In this document: positions 50,779 to 63,534 of the stretch, piece after piece
How the letters are laid out: every line of letters begins with the position of its first letter
How positions within the stretch are numbered: the first letter of the stretch is position 1
Origin: Anoplopoma fimbria
Taxonomy: Eukaryota > Chordata > Actinopteri > Perciformes > Anoplopomatidae
Length of the DNA stretch: 64,000 bases
Assembly: GCF_027596085.1 (NCBI RefSeq)
Contig: NC_072467.1
Location: 1,096,005 to 1,160,004, forward strand
Reading direction: 5' to 3'
Notes under the pieces: model-generated
The model's database searches: none
Seen by the model: only the letters and a program-made list of their open reading frames with translations
Told to the model about the DNA's origin: nothing
Translations under genes and position numbers: made by a program

Positions 50779-53394
50779 CTGTGTGAAACAAAACCCAGAG
50801 GACCCTGCTGCAGCTGCTTTTCACAGAAGACAGAGACACGCATGCTCAGCTGTGGGAAGTAGGTCTGCTTCATTGCTTTCATGTTGTGTAGGAAATAAAA
50901 TGAAGAGAAATTTAATAAATGCATATAAATGCTTCCAAGTTTAACGCAGAAAATGTTTATTCTTTGGAAAAGTTTGGGTTTATAAAAGGATCCCAAATGA
51001 TGATAATGTGGGTATTAAAGTCAGTGAGAAGTTATGGAGACGACTTACTAAGTGGACAAGGCTTTAGTAGTAGTAGTGGTGGTCATGGAGGGGTAAGCAA
51101 ATCACTTTTAAAGGTACAGTAAACATTTATTGCTATATTCCTGCATTATTTTATTTTTTTTGTATAGTTTTGAAAACAAATTAAGCACTGGGATTATTTG
51201 TTAATAGAGTCTCTTTCACGTTTAATTGGTTTGTGGATGCCTGACTTGTCAAAGCTGATGATGTTGCAGTTTTGATTGTTAAAAATGATTGTTAAATCTG
51301 TAATTAAATTATGATTTATTTTTTCAAGGCTCATGCTTAATATATTTCCAACAAAAGGGCTTTCGAGCCAACTTCCCTAAACCTGATACAAGTGAACTGT
51401 CCTGCTCAATCAAACTGTGCCGCTCTGTGATGTAATTATAACTGTTCAAAGCATTCTTTGTTCAGTGACCCCTTTATTTGCTGGGCTGCTTATTCTTCGG
51501 GAGCACATTTGATTTAGTGGTTTACTATGCTTGAGAAACTGTGTTTTCTCAGGAGTGTTAGGAGAGACGTTTTGTTGCTTTTTAAAGTTGTGTGACTGTA
51601 ATCCCGGCATAATGAGTGTATGCTGACATGGAGGCGGTGTTGCAAAACTGACTTAGTCTCAGCCGGCTGCAGCTGAATGCTGGATTGATCTCTGCAGACT
51701 TATTGCAAAAGATAAATGCAACCTTTTTTTGTATTTAACAAGCTCTAGAAATGTGAGTGAGTGAGTGAAACTTGTTGCAGAAAGAAAATCATTTGAGCTA
51801 GGGTGTTGCCATGACCCTTGACCTTGGCCTGTCTCTGTAGCACTCACATGCTTGTGATTTACTTACGTTGGAGGCTCTTTGTGATCCTTTTGCCTCTCTT
51901 TATACTGTTGCTGCTGTCATTCATTCTTTTGATTTTATAGGAAACACCTGCTGCCAAAATCAGCTTTTCTTCCACCTAAGAAATAAGTCATATTCCTGTT
52001 TTGAGACGTTCTCAGAAGAACAGGAGAGACAGCATACACAAAGAAGAAGAAAAAAATTGAAAGCCCAAACCCAAGAAAAAGTAAAGTATTTTGTTTGTGA
52101 TGCTAGAGTCTAATAGGATTTAATATTTCAACAAGATTTGATATTTTGAAATTGAAAATCTACTAAAACAACTTGGAAAGAAGAATAAGCTGCAAATCCT
52201 CACATTTGAGAAGTTTGATTCATGGAACAATGCTTATGAGGCTTATGAGCTGACAGAAGACACCGTTGGTATGATTTCAAAAAAAATAAGCTTCCAAGAA
52301 ATTCCTTTCCTTGGGGCGTTGTGACTGTACCTATTGTTTAATCCATTTCAATCACATATCATGTACTCGTATCATGTTGGAAACATAGATGTATCTCTTG
52401 TTCTGATCTTTATCAGTTGTTTACAGGATGACTTTCGTTACTCTTGGAAATCACCTGTTGTCACATTTCGGATAAACCATGTTTTTCTTTTAAACAACAT
52501 AATAACTTGATACCAGTGGGGAAAATTAAAGTTGTAGGTATCTGGTTTAGAAAACTGTTTCCACATGATTATGTACTCTGACATCTTTATCTTATTTTAT
52601 CTGCAGACAAAGTACTGGGTTGAATGAACCCTTCCTCGATCCTTATCAAGCTTAAGGTGAAGAGTAATGTAGTGAGGTGTAGTCTGACTGGCCGTCCTGA
52701 AAATATGCAGTTTGTCCATCCTGCTTTATTTGGTTCCACTAGGTAACATTTCACAAATGTGCAAAACTGCTCCATGACTGAGGGGAACAACGTGTGAATT
52801 TCCCTGTTATCATTGTGGAACTCTGCTCTGATAGGAAAGACTCATCCCTCCCAGCCACTGCCCACACAGTCATATAGTAGCTGGAGTTTTTATAACTCTG
52901 CATATCTGACCTCTTCAACTATCTGCCACAGGTCCAATAACACAACCCCGAAAAGTAGATGTAATCCCTGTAAACCGCAGGTGGCCTTCCAGATTGGCTG
53001 CCCAGATCTCCACAGTTATCCCTCCTTTCACACGCTGCCCCCCTCTCACTCTCTCCCCAGGATCCCAGTGTGGTGGTAACCCTCAGCTGAAATAGGGCCT
53101 TTGCTGGGTGGAGGCAGCACGCTGCAGCCAGGACCTGTCACATTACTCTCAGCTCCACAGTGGGACGAGGGCACCTGAACACAGGCTGCAAGGGAAAGTA
53201 ACTGAGTTTGAGTTAGGGTTAGACCAAACACAAGGAAGCAAGGACGCCTCTGCAGCAGCAACTAGGTCCAACGTGGGAGACAGTTTTATCTCTTGAGTCA
53301 AGGGGATCGCAGCGGTGTGTCAGAAAAAGATTGTGTCTAAAAGTGCTCCAGCCTCCTGTAAAACTTGGACCTGTTTTAAAAAAGAGACAGCACA
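50779..53394. other. ccdc33-stra6 divergent intergenic region and stra6 5' UTR
   Basis: About 2.6 kb between the putative CCDC33 first exon and the STRA6 ATG. The proximal 350 bp are GC-richer and contain the STRA6 5' UTR. An in-frame TAA at 53377 closes the STRA6 frame upstream. Contains the DR1 site at 51812-51824. Confidence 0.5.
51804..51824. promoter_or_regulatory. DR1 nuclear-receptor site with adjoining RFX half site
   Basis: TGACCC-T-TGACCT (51812-51824) reads AGGTCA-A-GGGTCA on the minus strand, a direct repeat with 1-nt spacing as bound by RXR heterodimers and HNF4. It directly overlaps GTTGCCATGAC (51804-51814), which resembles one half of an RFX X-box. It lies 1.6 kb upstream of STRA6, a retinoid-responsive gene in mammals. 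Binding is not shown. Confidence 0.4.
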
Positions 53395-56300
53395 ATGGAT
53401 AAAGACGCTGTACTTGACTATGAGTACCCAGACCTGGATCCTTTGCCAACCAAAATGGAAGCAGAGTAAGTACATTCTAATTGTCTTATTGAAGATTTAC
53501 GATTAAGTATTTGAGGCTTAAATGTTTAGTTTTGTATGTTATTTGTTTGTTTAAAACTCAAATTTACAGCTTGTCCATTATTTAACTTGTATTAAAAGTT
53601 ATTCAAACTCTTTGAAGTCAATTTTGCAGTGAGATACAGCTCTCATTGAGATATTAGGTGACACTTGGCACATTTCAAAGGTGCCAGCGTCAGTGTGTGG
53701 TCTAGTTTCTGTTCAGTTTTTTAGTAGAAGCTGTCTCATTTTCATGCCTCATTCCTACAACGCAGGTTGTAGGTTTTGCCCCGTTTAAAAAGTACGAAAG
53801 TTTTAACAGAAGTGCATTCAACCCACAATAAATCTGTTGATACTGTAAATATGCTTAACCATACAAATTAAGATGTATGATTCAAAGATGATTCTTACAG
53901 TCATATCGCATAATATTTTGCTCCTGGCCCATCCCACAATGCAACAGAGCACATGCCATATTTCCAGTTCTTTTGGGATATTTTATTTCTATTTGCACAT
54001 TGGTGATTAATAGTGATTAATAGAAAGAATATTGATATTTAATAATGGCCTCAGATGAACAGTAGGACAGTAATACGATAGAAAAAGTGTCATTTATCAC
54101 CATGTTAAGCTAATAAACTGTCTGTCTGTCGTGTAAACTGTGTTGTTGTGTGAAAAGGTTTTGTGTTGCCACTACTGTAACTCACTATATTTTAGCTAGC
54201 TGCTTTGTAAACACAATCAAATGTCCTGCTGTGCCGCCTCCTCAGCCAGTTCTGAATGAGAATTTTTGACATTTCCTTAAATTTACAAATTGATAAAAAT
54301 TCAGACAATGTTTAAAAGGTAAGAGACTTTTTAAAAAAATGTCAAAACATCCATTCTGGAAGCTGCCATCGCAATGCTCACATACCATGCAGTGAGTGTA
54401 TAGGATTCCTTAATATGTTTCCCATCATTTAATAGTTGATGTATGAGGCCTCCTCTGAATATCAGGGTTGTAATAACTACCCCATGACCAGGCATTCCTG
54501 CTCTTCTAGTGTACAGGAACGTGAACATAGGCATTTGTTGTTTCCCTGTGTCACGCTGATGCCAATCCGTTTAAATGCAAATCTCTCTGGGATTTCAGCT
54601 ACAAAGTTTCCAGCCACAAATGGTCCTGACAGTGACGTGTGAAAGGTTTATACTGTAGGTGTGGGTCTGCTCAGTGAGTCTTAAGTTTGATTGTTTTTCT
54701 CATGTGTGGTTGTTTTTGTTCCTTTTTTTAGAATAATCCCTCCATGTGACCCTACTGCTGATGACAGGCTCTACCACATATGCATCACTGCAATATCTGT
54801 AAGTTCTGTTGGATTAATGTGACGCAACATTACGCTGTCCTGACGTTCAAATTCACTGGGTGCCTGATATCACACCTTGTATTCAGACATTATCGTGTTT
54901 TATGATGTGCCAACGAGATATGAATTTATTATGAGTACGTAAGTAATTTACCAAATTTGTCACTCAACCAATATGAGATCCAGTATTGTTCATTACCATA
55001 AGCTTTAGAGACGATAGTTGGTCCAGACTATCCCAATTTAGAACAAGGCAGTTACCCTTGTGTTTCCTAAATGTGTCACCGGTCATCACAGATCATTGAA
55101 CTCTCTCTGGTCAGTGATCCTGACTGATGACAATTCATTCAGACCACATCCATGGGGAGCACTAATGAGACGCCAGGGTTTGGCAGGTTTGAAGCAGGGT
55201 CAGGCCTGAACCCCGGGGAATCCACAGCTGCATGCTACTGTGTAGACGAGGCTAACTGAAGTTTCTTCTTCATCCTAGCTCGTTGTCATGCTGATCCTAG
55301 CAATTTTAGCCAGACGCACGAAGGTGGGCGACAGACAGAAAGGACTCCCAGGTTTACTCAGGTGAGGCTGTATTTTCTCTTCTTTCTCTTCTTTCTTACC
55401 TGACATTAAACACCATGGTTAAATGTGAAAACCAATAGATACTTGCTTTTATAGGAACATACCTTTAGCTTTGCTTGGTCTAGCACAGTGAATTGTATAT
55501 CATTTACATTACTATTGATCTTTGTCTTAAGTAAAAAGCATAGATTGATTTCCTATTTAACTGGCACTCATTGGCTTCCAATTCTGTATGTTTATGTTCC
55601 ATAAACACTAACAGTATGTTAAGTGAACATTCGGCATTAAAGATGAATACTGCAGGAAGGGCTGGGCGATAATTCAATGAGATAATCTGTCTTTTCATGG
55701 GATAATATCCTGAAGAAATCATATATCGAGATATAATGATACACGATACGTCGTCTAGGTTAACAATAACCAGAAATTACTAATTCAAATTTCTCAGAAA
55801 ATTATTTTCCACTAAAGTTCTTGATTACATGAGTAAATACTCAAGTATTCAAGAGTATACAAAACCATCTGGTTATTTATATAAACAATGTATTTACTGA
55901 ATTACCAGGAAACATACTATGTTTTGATATATATTGTTATCGAGATTTGAAATGATTGTTGGGAGCCATTGCATTTACATGTTGTTAGAACAAAAACAAT
56001 ATTGAAACATGGATGTTGAGAAGAGAACCGTTAGTTTGTCATTGTATAAAGGCAACATTAAGTTCATTCTCAAGTAAAGGATGTCTAGTGTTTCCCAAAA
56101 GCACTAAAACACATTTTAAAGCAGTGTGCACTTATAATATATTAACAACAAATGTTCTCCGCACTATTTCAATCTTTTGACTTGCTGACGTCCCTTGAGC
56201 AATTAGCCCCCAAATCTGCTCCGTTGGAGTTGCACAGTGGCCAACATATAAAGCTGTGGTCATACAGGGAAACTTCCAGGTGTGTAATTGTGGGGTTTTG

Positions 56301-59300
56301 GTGCTGATGAGAGCTTTCATGCTCAGTAAACCTTCCCTGGATTAATTGAGGTGGAAAACTGTGAAGGATTCTTAAATCTCTACCAAGATCTAAGCCTCAT
56401 AGTTGATTTTACTACGGTGACATTCAAATGTGAGGCTAGTAACACGTGGGCTCTAAATACCTGCTGCTTGATTTCACAGTCCGGTCAACTTCCTGGATCA
56501 TACGCAGCACAAGGGCCTTGCAGTGGCTGTGTTTGGAGTGCTCCTATGCAAACTGTGGGGCCTGATCATATCGCCAAACCCCCTCCCCTTCACAACAGAC
56601 ACGGAGAATAAACGTGAGAAAGTCATCTTGGTTTTTACTGCACTAGCATCAACCTGTTTGCATTCACTTTTTACACAGATTGTAATTCTCTTCCACTTTT
56701 TATTGTTTATTTTGGTAGTTAAGATGTGTCATTGCCCCTCTTTTGAACAAGTGGAATCTAAGAAGCTAAGAAGCTTCAAATGGACAGATATATAACAATA
56801 TCTGTGTTATGTAATTGAATTATTATGTTTCCCTGTGTCTTTTGTTATTTTCAACTAAGCTTTACAAGAAGCTTTTTTTCCTGAAATGAAATTACATAAG
56901 AATTGACTGTAAGGAGTCGGTTCCCTGCTACTTTACACAATCCCTAAAAGTACAAGGTTCAGCAGAGTAGAAATCAAAGTGGCTATGCAGCAGAATTAGA
57001 TATAACATCACTCATAGTTTCCACACATTTTGAGAAAAGATGTTTTAAGTGTAGAACTGAAAAATAATTTGTTGATATTCAAATTTTTCAGCTTTCCAGT
57101 AAATCACAAATCTTCTTTGTATTGTTTTTGATGCCGTGCTTTTTCTTCACACAATTTTGGTTGTATTTGCAGAGAACTGGGTGATTCTGGGAGTCTTCTA
57201 CTACCCCGCACTATACTACCCTCTCCTGGCATGTGGTACTTTACATAATAAAGTTGGCTATGTACTCGGTAGCCTCTTGTCTTGGACGCACTTTGGTGTT
57301 CTGGTCTGGCAGAAAATTGACTGTCCCAAAACACCTCTGGTAAGCAAAGATGGCATCCATAGCTGCTTTTATGAGACAAAAAATAGATTCATGAGGATTA
57401 GAGTAATTTATTGTCTAGATTGTCACTGGATTAACTCTGTTTAAAGTATCATCTGTCTGAGTTTTAAGGATTAATTCAGAGAATAAGGTGGTTTGTTCTG
57501 GTCTGGAAACCCATTTGTGCCAAACAAAGATGGTCTGTAGTAGAAGTAAGAGATGTGATTTGAAAAGATGTAGATCAGGCTTTTCAGATGGACACATGGA
57601 GTTGTCAACTTTACTTAATCCCAGATTCTGTCCAAATTGTTTGGGGTTTTTTCTGAGATGAATGTTTAAGACTCAAAATAATTAGTTCCACTGTCTGTTG
57701 GTCTTAATCAAGAGGCTTTGTCACAGTTAATCAGTTTAGTGTGTGTCAGTAAAGAGAGACACCCAGGCTTTGGATGATTTGTCTTTTTCTTTTCTTTTTT
57801 TTAATAGTGGCAATGATCCCACCATCAGCTGGCACACACCAGCCGTTGCAGGGAACATTTGAGCTTATCTGCATGACTAAGCTTAACATTTAGACAACAG
57901 AATACATTTACTAAATATTATGTTTAGTTTAGTATAGTATAGCAAAAAGAAAAATCACAACCTGTTAATTCACAGTATTTGGTGTGAAATTTAAAGATAA
58001 CATTTTAAATATGAGGGCAATTTCTATGGCTCTATATCATAAACATGTGGAGATGAAGGTCTTCGATGTTTGTGTTTTGATAGGAATCCCATTTGGCCAA
58101 CATGCAGCCTCCCACCACATCACACAGAGCCATTTGTGTCCCTTTTTTGTGTCAACAAAATGTAGTTTTAACATGTATTTCTAGTATGTCACTCTGAAAC
58201 TTTAAAAGCAAGTTGTTATGTGATTGAAGTTGTCTTTTATTCTTTTGCAGATACACAAGCACTACTCCCTTTTCTCCAGCCTGCCCCAGATAGCTTGCTT
58301 GGCATTCCTCAGTTTCCAGTATCCCCTTTTTCTATTCAAGGGCTTAAAGGGCACCGAAAAGAACAATGCATCAGAGGTAAGTCCTGATCTGAGTGCAGCT
58401 CCTTTGCCATTTCTGCTTCAGATTGGTTGTGCAGCCCTTATAGCACAAATATTTTGGCCTGCTTACATAACAAACGGTATACAAGATTGGTTTTCTACGT
58501 CCACTTAAGCATGAACTCTCTAAGACGCACATTTCTTCTGAATCTGAGCACGTGAGGAACCTTTATAAGCCACCTGCTTATCAAGGGGCTTACCGAGCTC
58601 ATACAGTCTAGGCTGAGGGAAAATGTGAAGTCCAACGCAGCATGCCAGTCTAATCATTTTAAGTAGATTTGACGTTATTGGTTTACGTTATGTTCTTGAG
58701 CAGATTATGAAAAGGTTGCCTTGTTTTTTCACTGAGGAGACACAATGCTGTGTTTATTTAATGCTAATCTCAGTATGGGTGTGACAAAGCCAAGACTGAG
58801 GCGATTGCCTGGGGTGTCAGTCGCTCCCCTCCCCTCCACTCCACCCCACGGGAACGTACCTGACACCGTAAATCTGCACAGATACGGAAATTTATCGGAG
58901 GCTTATCTTGTGACAAATTATTTTACCACATGGTAATAATTACAGAATAAAAAAATCTAATTTAAACAGTACCTGGTGCCAAGTACCTTCAAAGGAGATC
59001 AGGAATATGAAGGCCAAACTGAAGCTTGACCCCAAAAAATCTATTAAATCATATATTTCAACTTTGCAGCACTATCTTAACCTATTTACTTTGTATAGTA
59101 TATTTTGGTTCTTTTAATGATTGTTGTCCTTTTTGTTTAGGATCTCAGCAGCAGCTATTATAAAGATTATGTTAAGAAAATACTCAAGAAGAAGAAGCCC
59201 ACCAAAATCAGGTGAGAATTGTATCTTATTATCCGTAACAACTGATTTGCTGCATTGTTAGATGTTATGTTTGTAGCTAGATATCTCTTGATCTAAAAAT

Positions 59301-62300
59301 GAATGCAAGATGTTGCAAATGACAAAGAGCCTTGTTTTATTTTGAGATTAATTCAGACTTTAAACTCAGCTGGAGTGGGAGCTCTTTTTCCAAAATAAGA
59401 GACTTGGATTCACCTAACTTACTTTGCTGGATGTTACTGTTTTAAGGGATCTGGTAGCATGACGGATTGATTTTGTGGGGATTCTGGTAGAAGTTGTCTA
59501 TTTCCAAGTGAATTCCACCAAACATCTACTGTGACTACATTCTTGTTACATTTCTAACATTTATCATTTTGGCTTAAGCCAATTTTTAAACAGTTTCAGG
59601 GTTGTAAAATAATATGATTTTATAATGGATGAATTTACTACTCCCACATAGTCGATCCTTCTTTTATCTTTATTTTTTTCCAAATGAAAATGGAACTTTT
59701 TATCTGAGGGAAATGACTTGCAAAATATAACTATTACATTAGAAATATCAATAATAGTGTGGAATGGAGTCTATCTAGAGGAAATGGATTGCTGCCATGT
59801 TGCATTTTATTTTTGTAAAGAATTTAATCATACCTGCGGGTTGAAAAATTGTAAATATTTCCACATTCAGTTAATGTAAATGACCAAAGTGTCATGCAGA
59901 GGTTGTTTTGTGAATGAGAAAACAGGAATTAATGCATTTTCTCTTCTATTTGTATATATTGTTTGACTCTGCCTTCAAAGAAACACATTTTATTTTATTT
60001 GATGTAGTCAAGGATGAAAGCAAAAATGGCTCATGGATTCCTTGAAGTGTGGTGTAAATGTGTGCTTCTGTTTACCTTTCACCTCAGCACATCGAGCTCA
60101 GAGACGCCAAAGCTTCCTCAAAGAATAATTGATGCTGTGAAGTCATACATTTACACACCAGAGGAAGGTAAACATGTTGTCTTGTGTTATGTTTGGCCCT
60201 GCCTTCAAGTGTTGTCTTGTCATTTAAATTTGTATAACCGCTACTTCTTTTTTTTTTTTTTTTTTTTAAAACAGCTTTCCGTTTTCCATTGAAGTTGGCC
60301 ATATCTTGTGTGGTGTCATTTATTACCCTGTATCAGGTAAGTACCATAACTATTCGACTTTATAATCCATTTATAATCCAATAAGTAGACTCTGCTACTC
60401 ACTGTATTCACCTGATGGTAAGTTTGTTGACTTTGTTGGTTGATGTTTTCATTTCCAGTAATTCTTTTTTATATGTTGTTGTATTTTAGGTGGGTCTTCT
60501 ACTGATCTCGGCAGTGGTGCCGCATCTCCAGATTGCCCGTTTGGGAGTTGATGAAGACATCGCCAACGTTTTAGCTGGCTTCAAGGTTATTCTGTCTCCA
60601 GACAAACATGAAGTGGTCAGAATAGTGGTTCATTACATGTGGTGTGTAGAAGGTGAGTGAGAGCAGAAGCCGCCATTAAGTGATATTAGAGATGCAGAAT
60701 AAACATGTATTTATTAGAGTCATAGAACATTAACATGGCCCTCCTCATTAGCTTTTTGCACATATATATGTCACGCTAATGTCAATGAATGACACCCTCC
60801 CACAGTGAACAACCTGAATTGTGGTGTGCTCCTTTCCCTGCAGTTTGCTATATCTCAGCAATGACCCTGTCTGGTTTGGTCAACCTGGCCATGCTCATGC
60901 GGTCCATGGTTCTGCATCGGTAGGTGTGAAAAAGAACAATGCAATAGTTGTATTTTTCCTTGTTTTTTTCTATTCTCTTCCCAAAGTCTCCAAGAATCAT
61001 GAGCGTGCTTCTCATTCTGGTTCCCTCATTATGATGTGATCGTTCACAGAGGAGTTATTATAACATAATAGAGTACTAATCATCCAGACACACAGAATAG
61101 GATTCACTCTGCATTAACTGCAGCTAGAATTGAAAAATGGCTATTAAGATAAGAAATGAAATACTGTGCCATTACCATAAATTACGTCATATTAAAATAA
61201 GTGGGTTTCCATGTTGAGTATTGATTTGCATTCCGGTCTTATCCCATGCTAAATTACCTCTTCAATTAAGTATGTAATTGGTACATTTATGGATGATTCA
61301 GTTTGTGTTTTGCACAGTGCTGCATTGTCTTGATTGTGTTTTTGCATGTGTAGGTCAAACCTGAAGGGGCTGTATAGAGGAGATATCTATAATGTTTACA
61401 ACTGCCAGAGAAATATCAGGGCTTCACGACCAGCACTGGTCTGCTGGATGGGATACACCAGCTTCAGTGCAGCTCACATCTGCCTCGGTACGGTAACATA
61501 TCAAATACTAAAGGTCAAGAATATAGATTATCCAGTTTTTTGTTAACCATATGTCCAGTATGTTTACATTTTTTTTTTTTTATTATTGCTTCAGAAATTC
61601 TGCTCAACCTTAGATATTGTGTATCATATAGTAACTGTTAATACTGTACTACTAAAATAGGGGATATGTTTGTACATCAGATTGTGGTAAAACAATAATG
61701 GCGGATTTAAAAGATATCCGCATTTAGGCCAAATAGCCTCAGCCAGGCATTACATTCTAACATATCAATCCATATTAATAGCATTCTGCCTGTTCATAAC
61801 TCCCTTTATGTTTGTTTTTGAACACATCTCAAATTCTGTTCTTGAAGTTTCACATAATAAATCACTGCTCACCCCTTGCTTCACTGTGATATATGAGTGT
61901 GGAGGGGCTGTGCAGTGTAGATTCGAAGGATGTTGTGCAGGGTGTAATCTGTGAGGCCCTGAAGCTCTGATCTCTCCTCGGCAGGCATGATCATCCAGAC
62001 CATGGTATTCTTCCTCTGCCTTCTGGTCACTGTCTTCCTCATCATCATGCCTGTACTGCGCAGAGAGAATCTGATCCTCTTTCAGATCTTGTGGAGCATG
62101 TGGTGAGCATCACATCTCACATGTTTTGGATAACTGAAATGCATTTTGTTCAATGTAGTATTTCTTTCTTACTCTCTGAAAACTTGACACATGGAACGTT
62201 TTTCAATCAACAGCAACATCATGCTCCATGTACTGTGTGTTGCACAGTAATGGCTTTATGTCATATATTGTTCTGTCAGTTACAAAGTGTTTTTGTTGTT

Positions 62301-63534
62301 GTTGTGCCTTCTGTCTTTCTTCTATCACTGCAGGAGATGTTTGAATGTTGATTTTGTCCTTTCAGGCCCTTCTGGCTGATGATTCTCTTGGCTGTGTTGA
62401 TTCAACATATCACCGGCAGGTTTTGCTTCATCAAAAAAACAGCAGGCACACGAGACCTAGACAACAGGTGAGTCAGTATATCCGTTGCTGTGTATCATCT
62501 CATGTTCATTTATTCTATGTTTTTTACTGTCCAATAATTGCAGCATTGTCCTGGATGTTAAATGCATCATATGCTGTCTTACAGGGGCAATCTGTTCCTG
62601 CTGACCTACCTGCTGTTTCCAGTCAATGTTCTGATCGGGGTGCTGCTGGCAGTGTGGCGCATGATGATCACAGCCCTGTTCAACATTGTCCACATGGGAC
62701 GCATGGACATCAGTCTCCTTAACCGCAATGTGGAGGCATTTGACCCAGGTGAGATGGATATTCTGCTCTGAGTGCAGATGGTGATCAGCACAGCCATAAT
62801 GCCCCTGTCTGGTATACTGACCCGGCCAAAGCAATAGGTCAAGTTCAAAGTCACCTGCATTAAAGATACATCTTAATATAAAGGATAGCTTGTACCTTGG
62901 ACTATGTGGGTGCATTTTATATGGGCTCAAATAAATAAAAAAACAGGGCATTGCTTGGGAAGTCGATGTCAAAGACAGACACACAATGTTAACATATTCA
63001 TTGCTATTAACATCATGCCATTGCCTTTGTAAATGCCGCTGTGCTTTTTTCCACTCTCATTGTGGAGGCTTAAAAAGAAGCAATTTCCTCTGAGCAAATG
63101 CACTTTCACTGATCCCACTGAGAGGCCAGAAATGCGTATCCTTTCCACTTTAGCCTGCTAGCAGCTCACTGCAGCTCGTATAATATCTGTATTCTGTGCA
63201 GTGGACTGTAATTGCACACCAATCTCTAAAACGGTTGCAGGTTGAAGACATCTGTTGTCCGGAAAAAGCAGGTGGCTAAAAAAAAAAAAGAGGTGTGATT
63301 GTAAGGCCCATTATGTGTGATTGCCTCAAAGCCAACATGGGGAGCAGTCCTATGTGTTTATTGCTTTTGCCCCCCCCTCCCTGTGTCTGTCTGCAGCCTA
63401 CCGCTGCTATGCTCATTATCTAAAGATTGAGGTGAGCCAGTCGCACCCTGTGATGAAGGCCTTCTGCGGGATGCTGCTGCAGTCCGTGGGCCAGGAGAGC
63501 AATGCTGCACAGAGGTCACGGGATGCTGAAGAGG
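53395..63534 (+). CDS. stra6: Receptor for retinol uptake STRA6 (3' end outside window)
   Basis: STRA6 is the plasma-membrane receptor that takes retinol from retinol-binding protein into cells (family knowledge). Sixteen exons: 53395-53465, 54732-54798, 55279-55361, 56480-56613, 57173-57339, 58251-58376, 59141-59211, 60088-60167, 60275-60336, 60490-60652, 60844-60919, 61354-61487, 61985-62102, 62366-62467, 62585-62748, 63397-63534. All phases match, giving 585 residues. The ATG has a strong context (ACAATGG) and an upstream in-frame stop. Visible are an acidic N-terminal tail, the first membrane helix (about residues 39-57), repeated hydrophobic helices, a Lys-rich cytosolic loop (ILKKKKPTKI), and the conserved stretches WMGYTSFSAAHICLG, PFWLMILLAVLIQ and LKIEVSQSHPVMKAFC. 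Human STRA6 is 667 residues, so about 70-80 C-terminal residues lie in exon(s) beyond the window. Confidence 0.96.
55653..55950. mobile_element. Degenerate DNA-element remnant in a stra6 intron
   Basis: GGGCTGGGCGATAATTC, then ATATCGAGATATAATGATAC and ATTGTTATCGAGATTTG. The GGGCTGGGCGATA start followed by repeated ATATCGATA-like blocks is typical of an abundant teleost non-autonomous element. Ends are decayed. Confidence 0.5.
60248..60267 (+). repeat. T20 tract in stra6 exon 9 acceptor
   Basis: A run of 20 T is followed by AAAACAG and the exon start at 60275. It serves as the polypyrimidine tract of this acceptor. Confidence 0.8.

Noticed and set aside
62457..62984. 175-codon minus-strand open frame
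   Set aside because: Antisense shadow of STRA6 exon 15 and the following intron.
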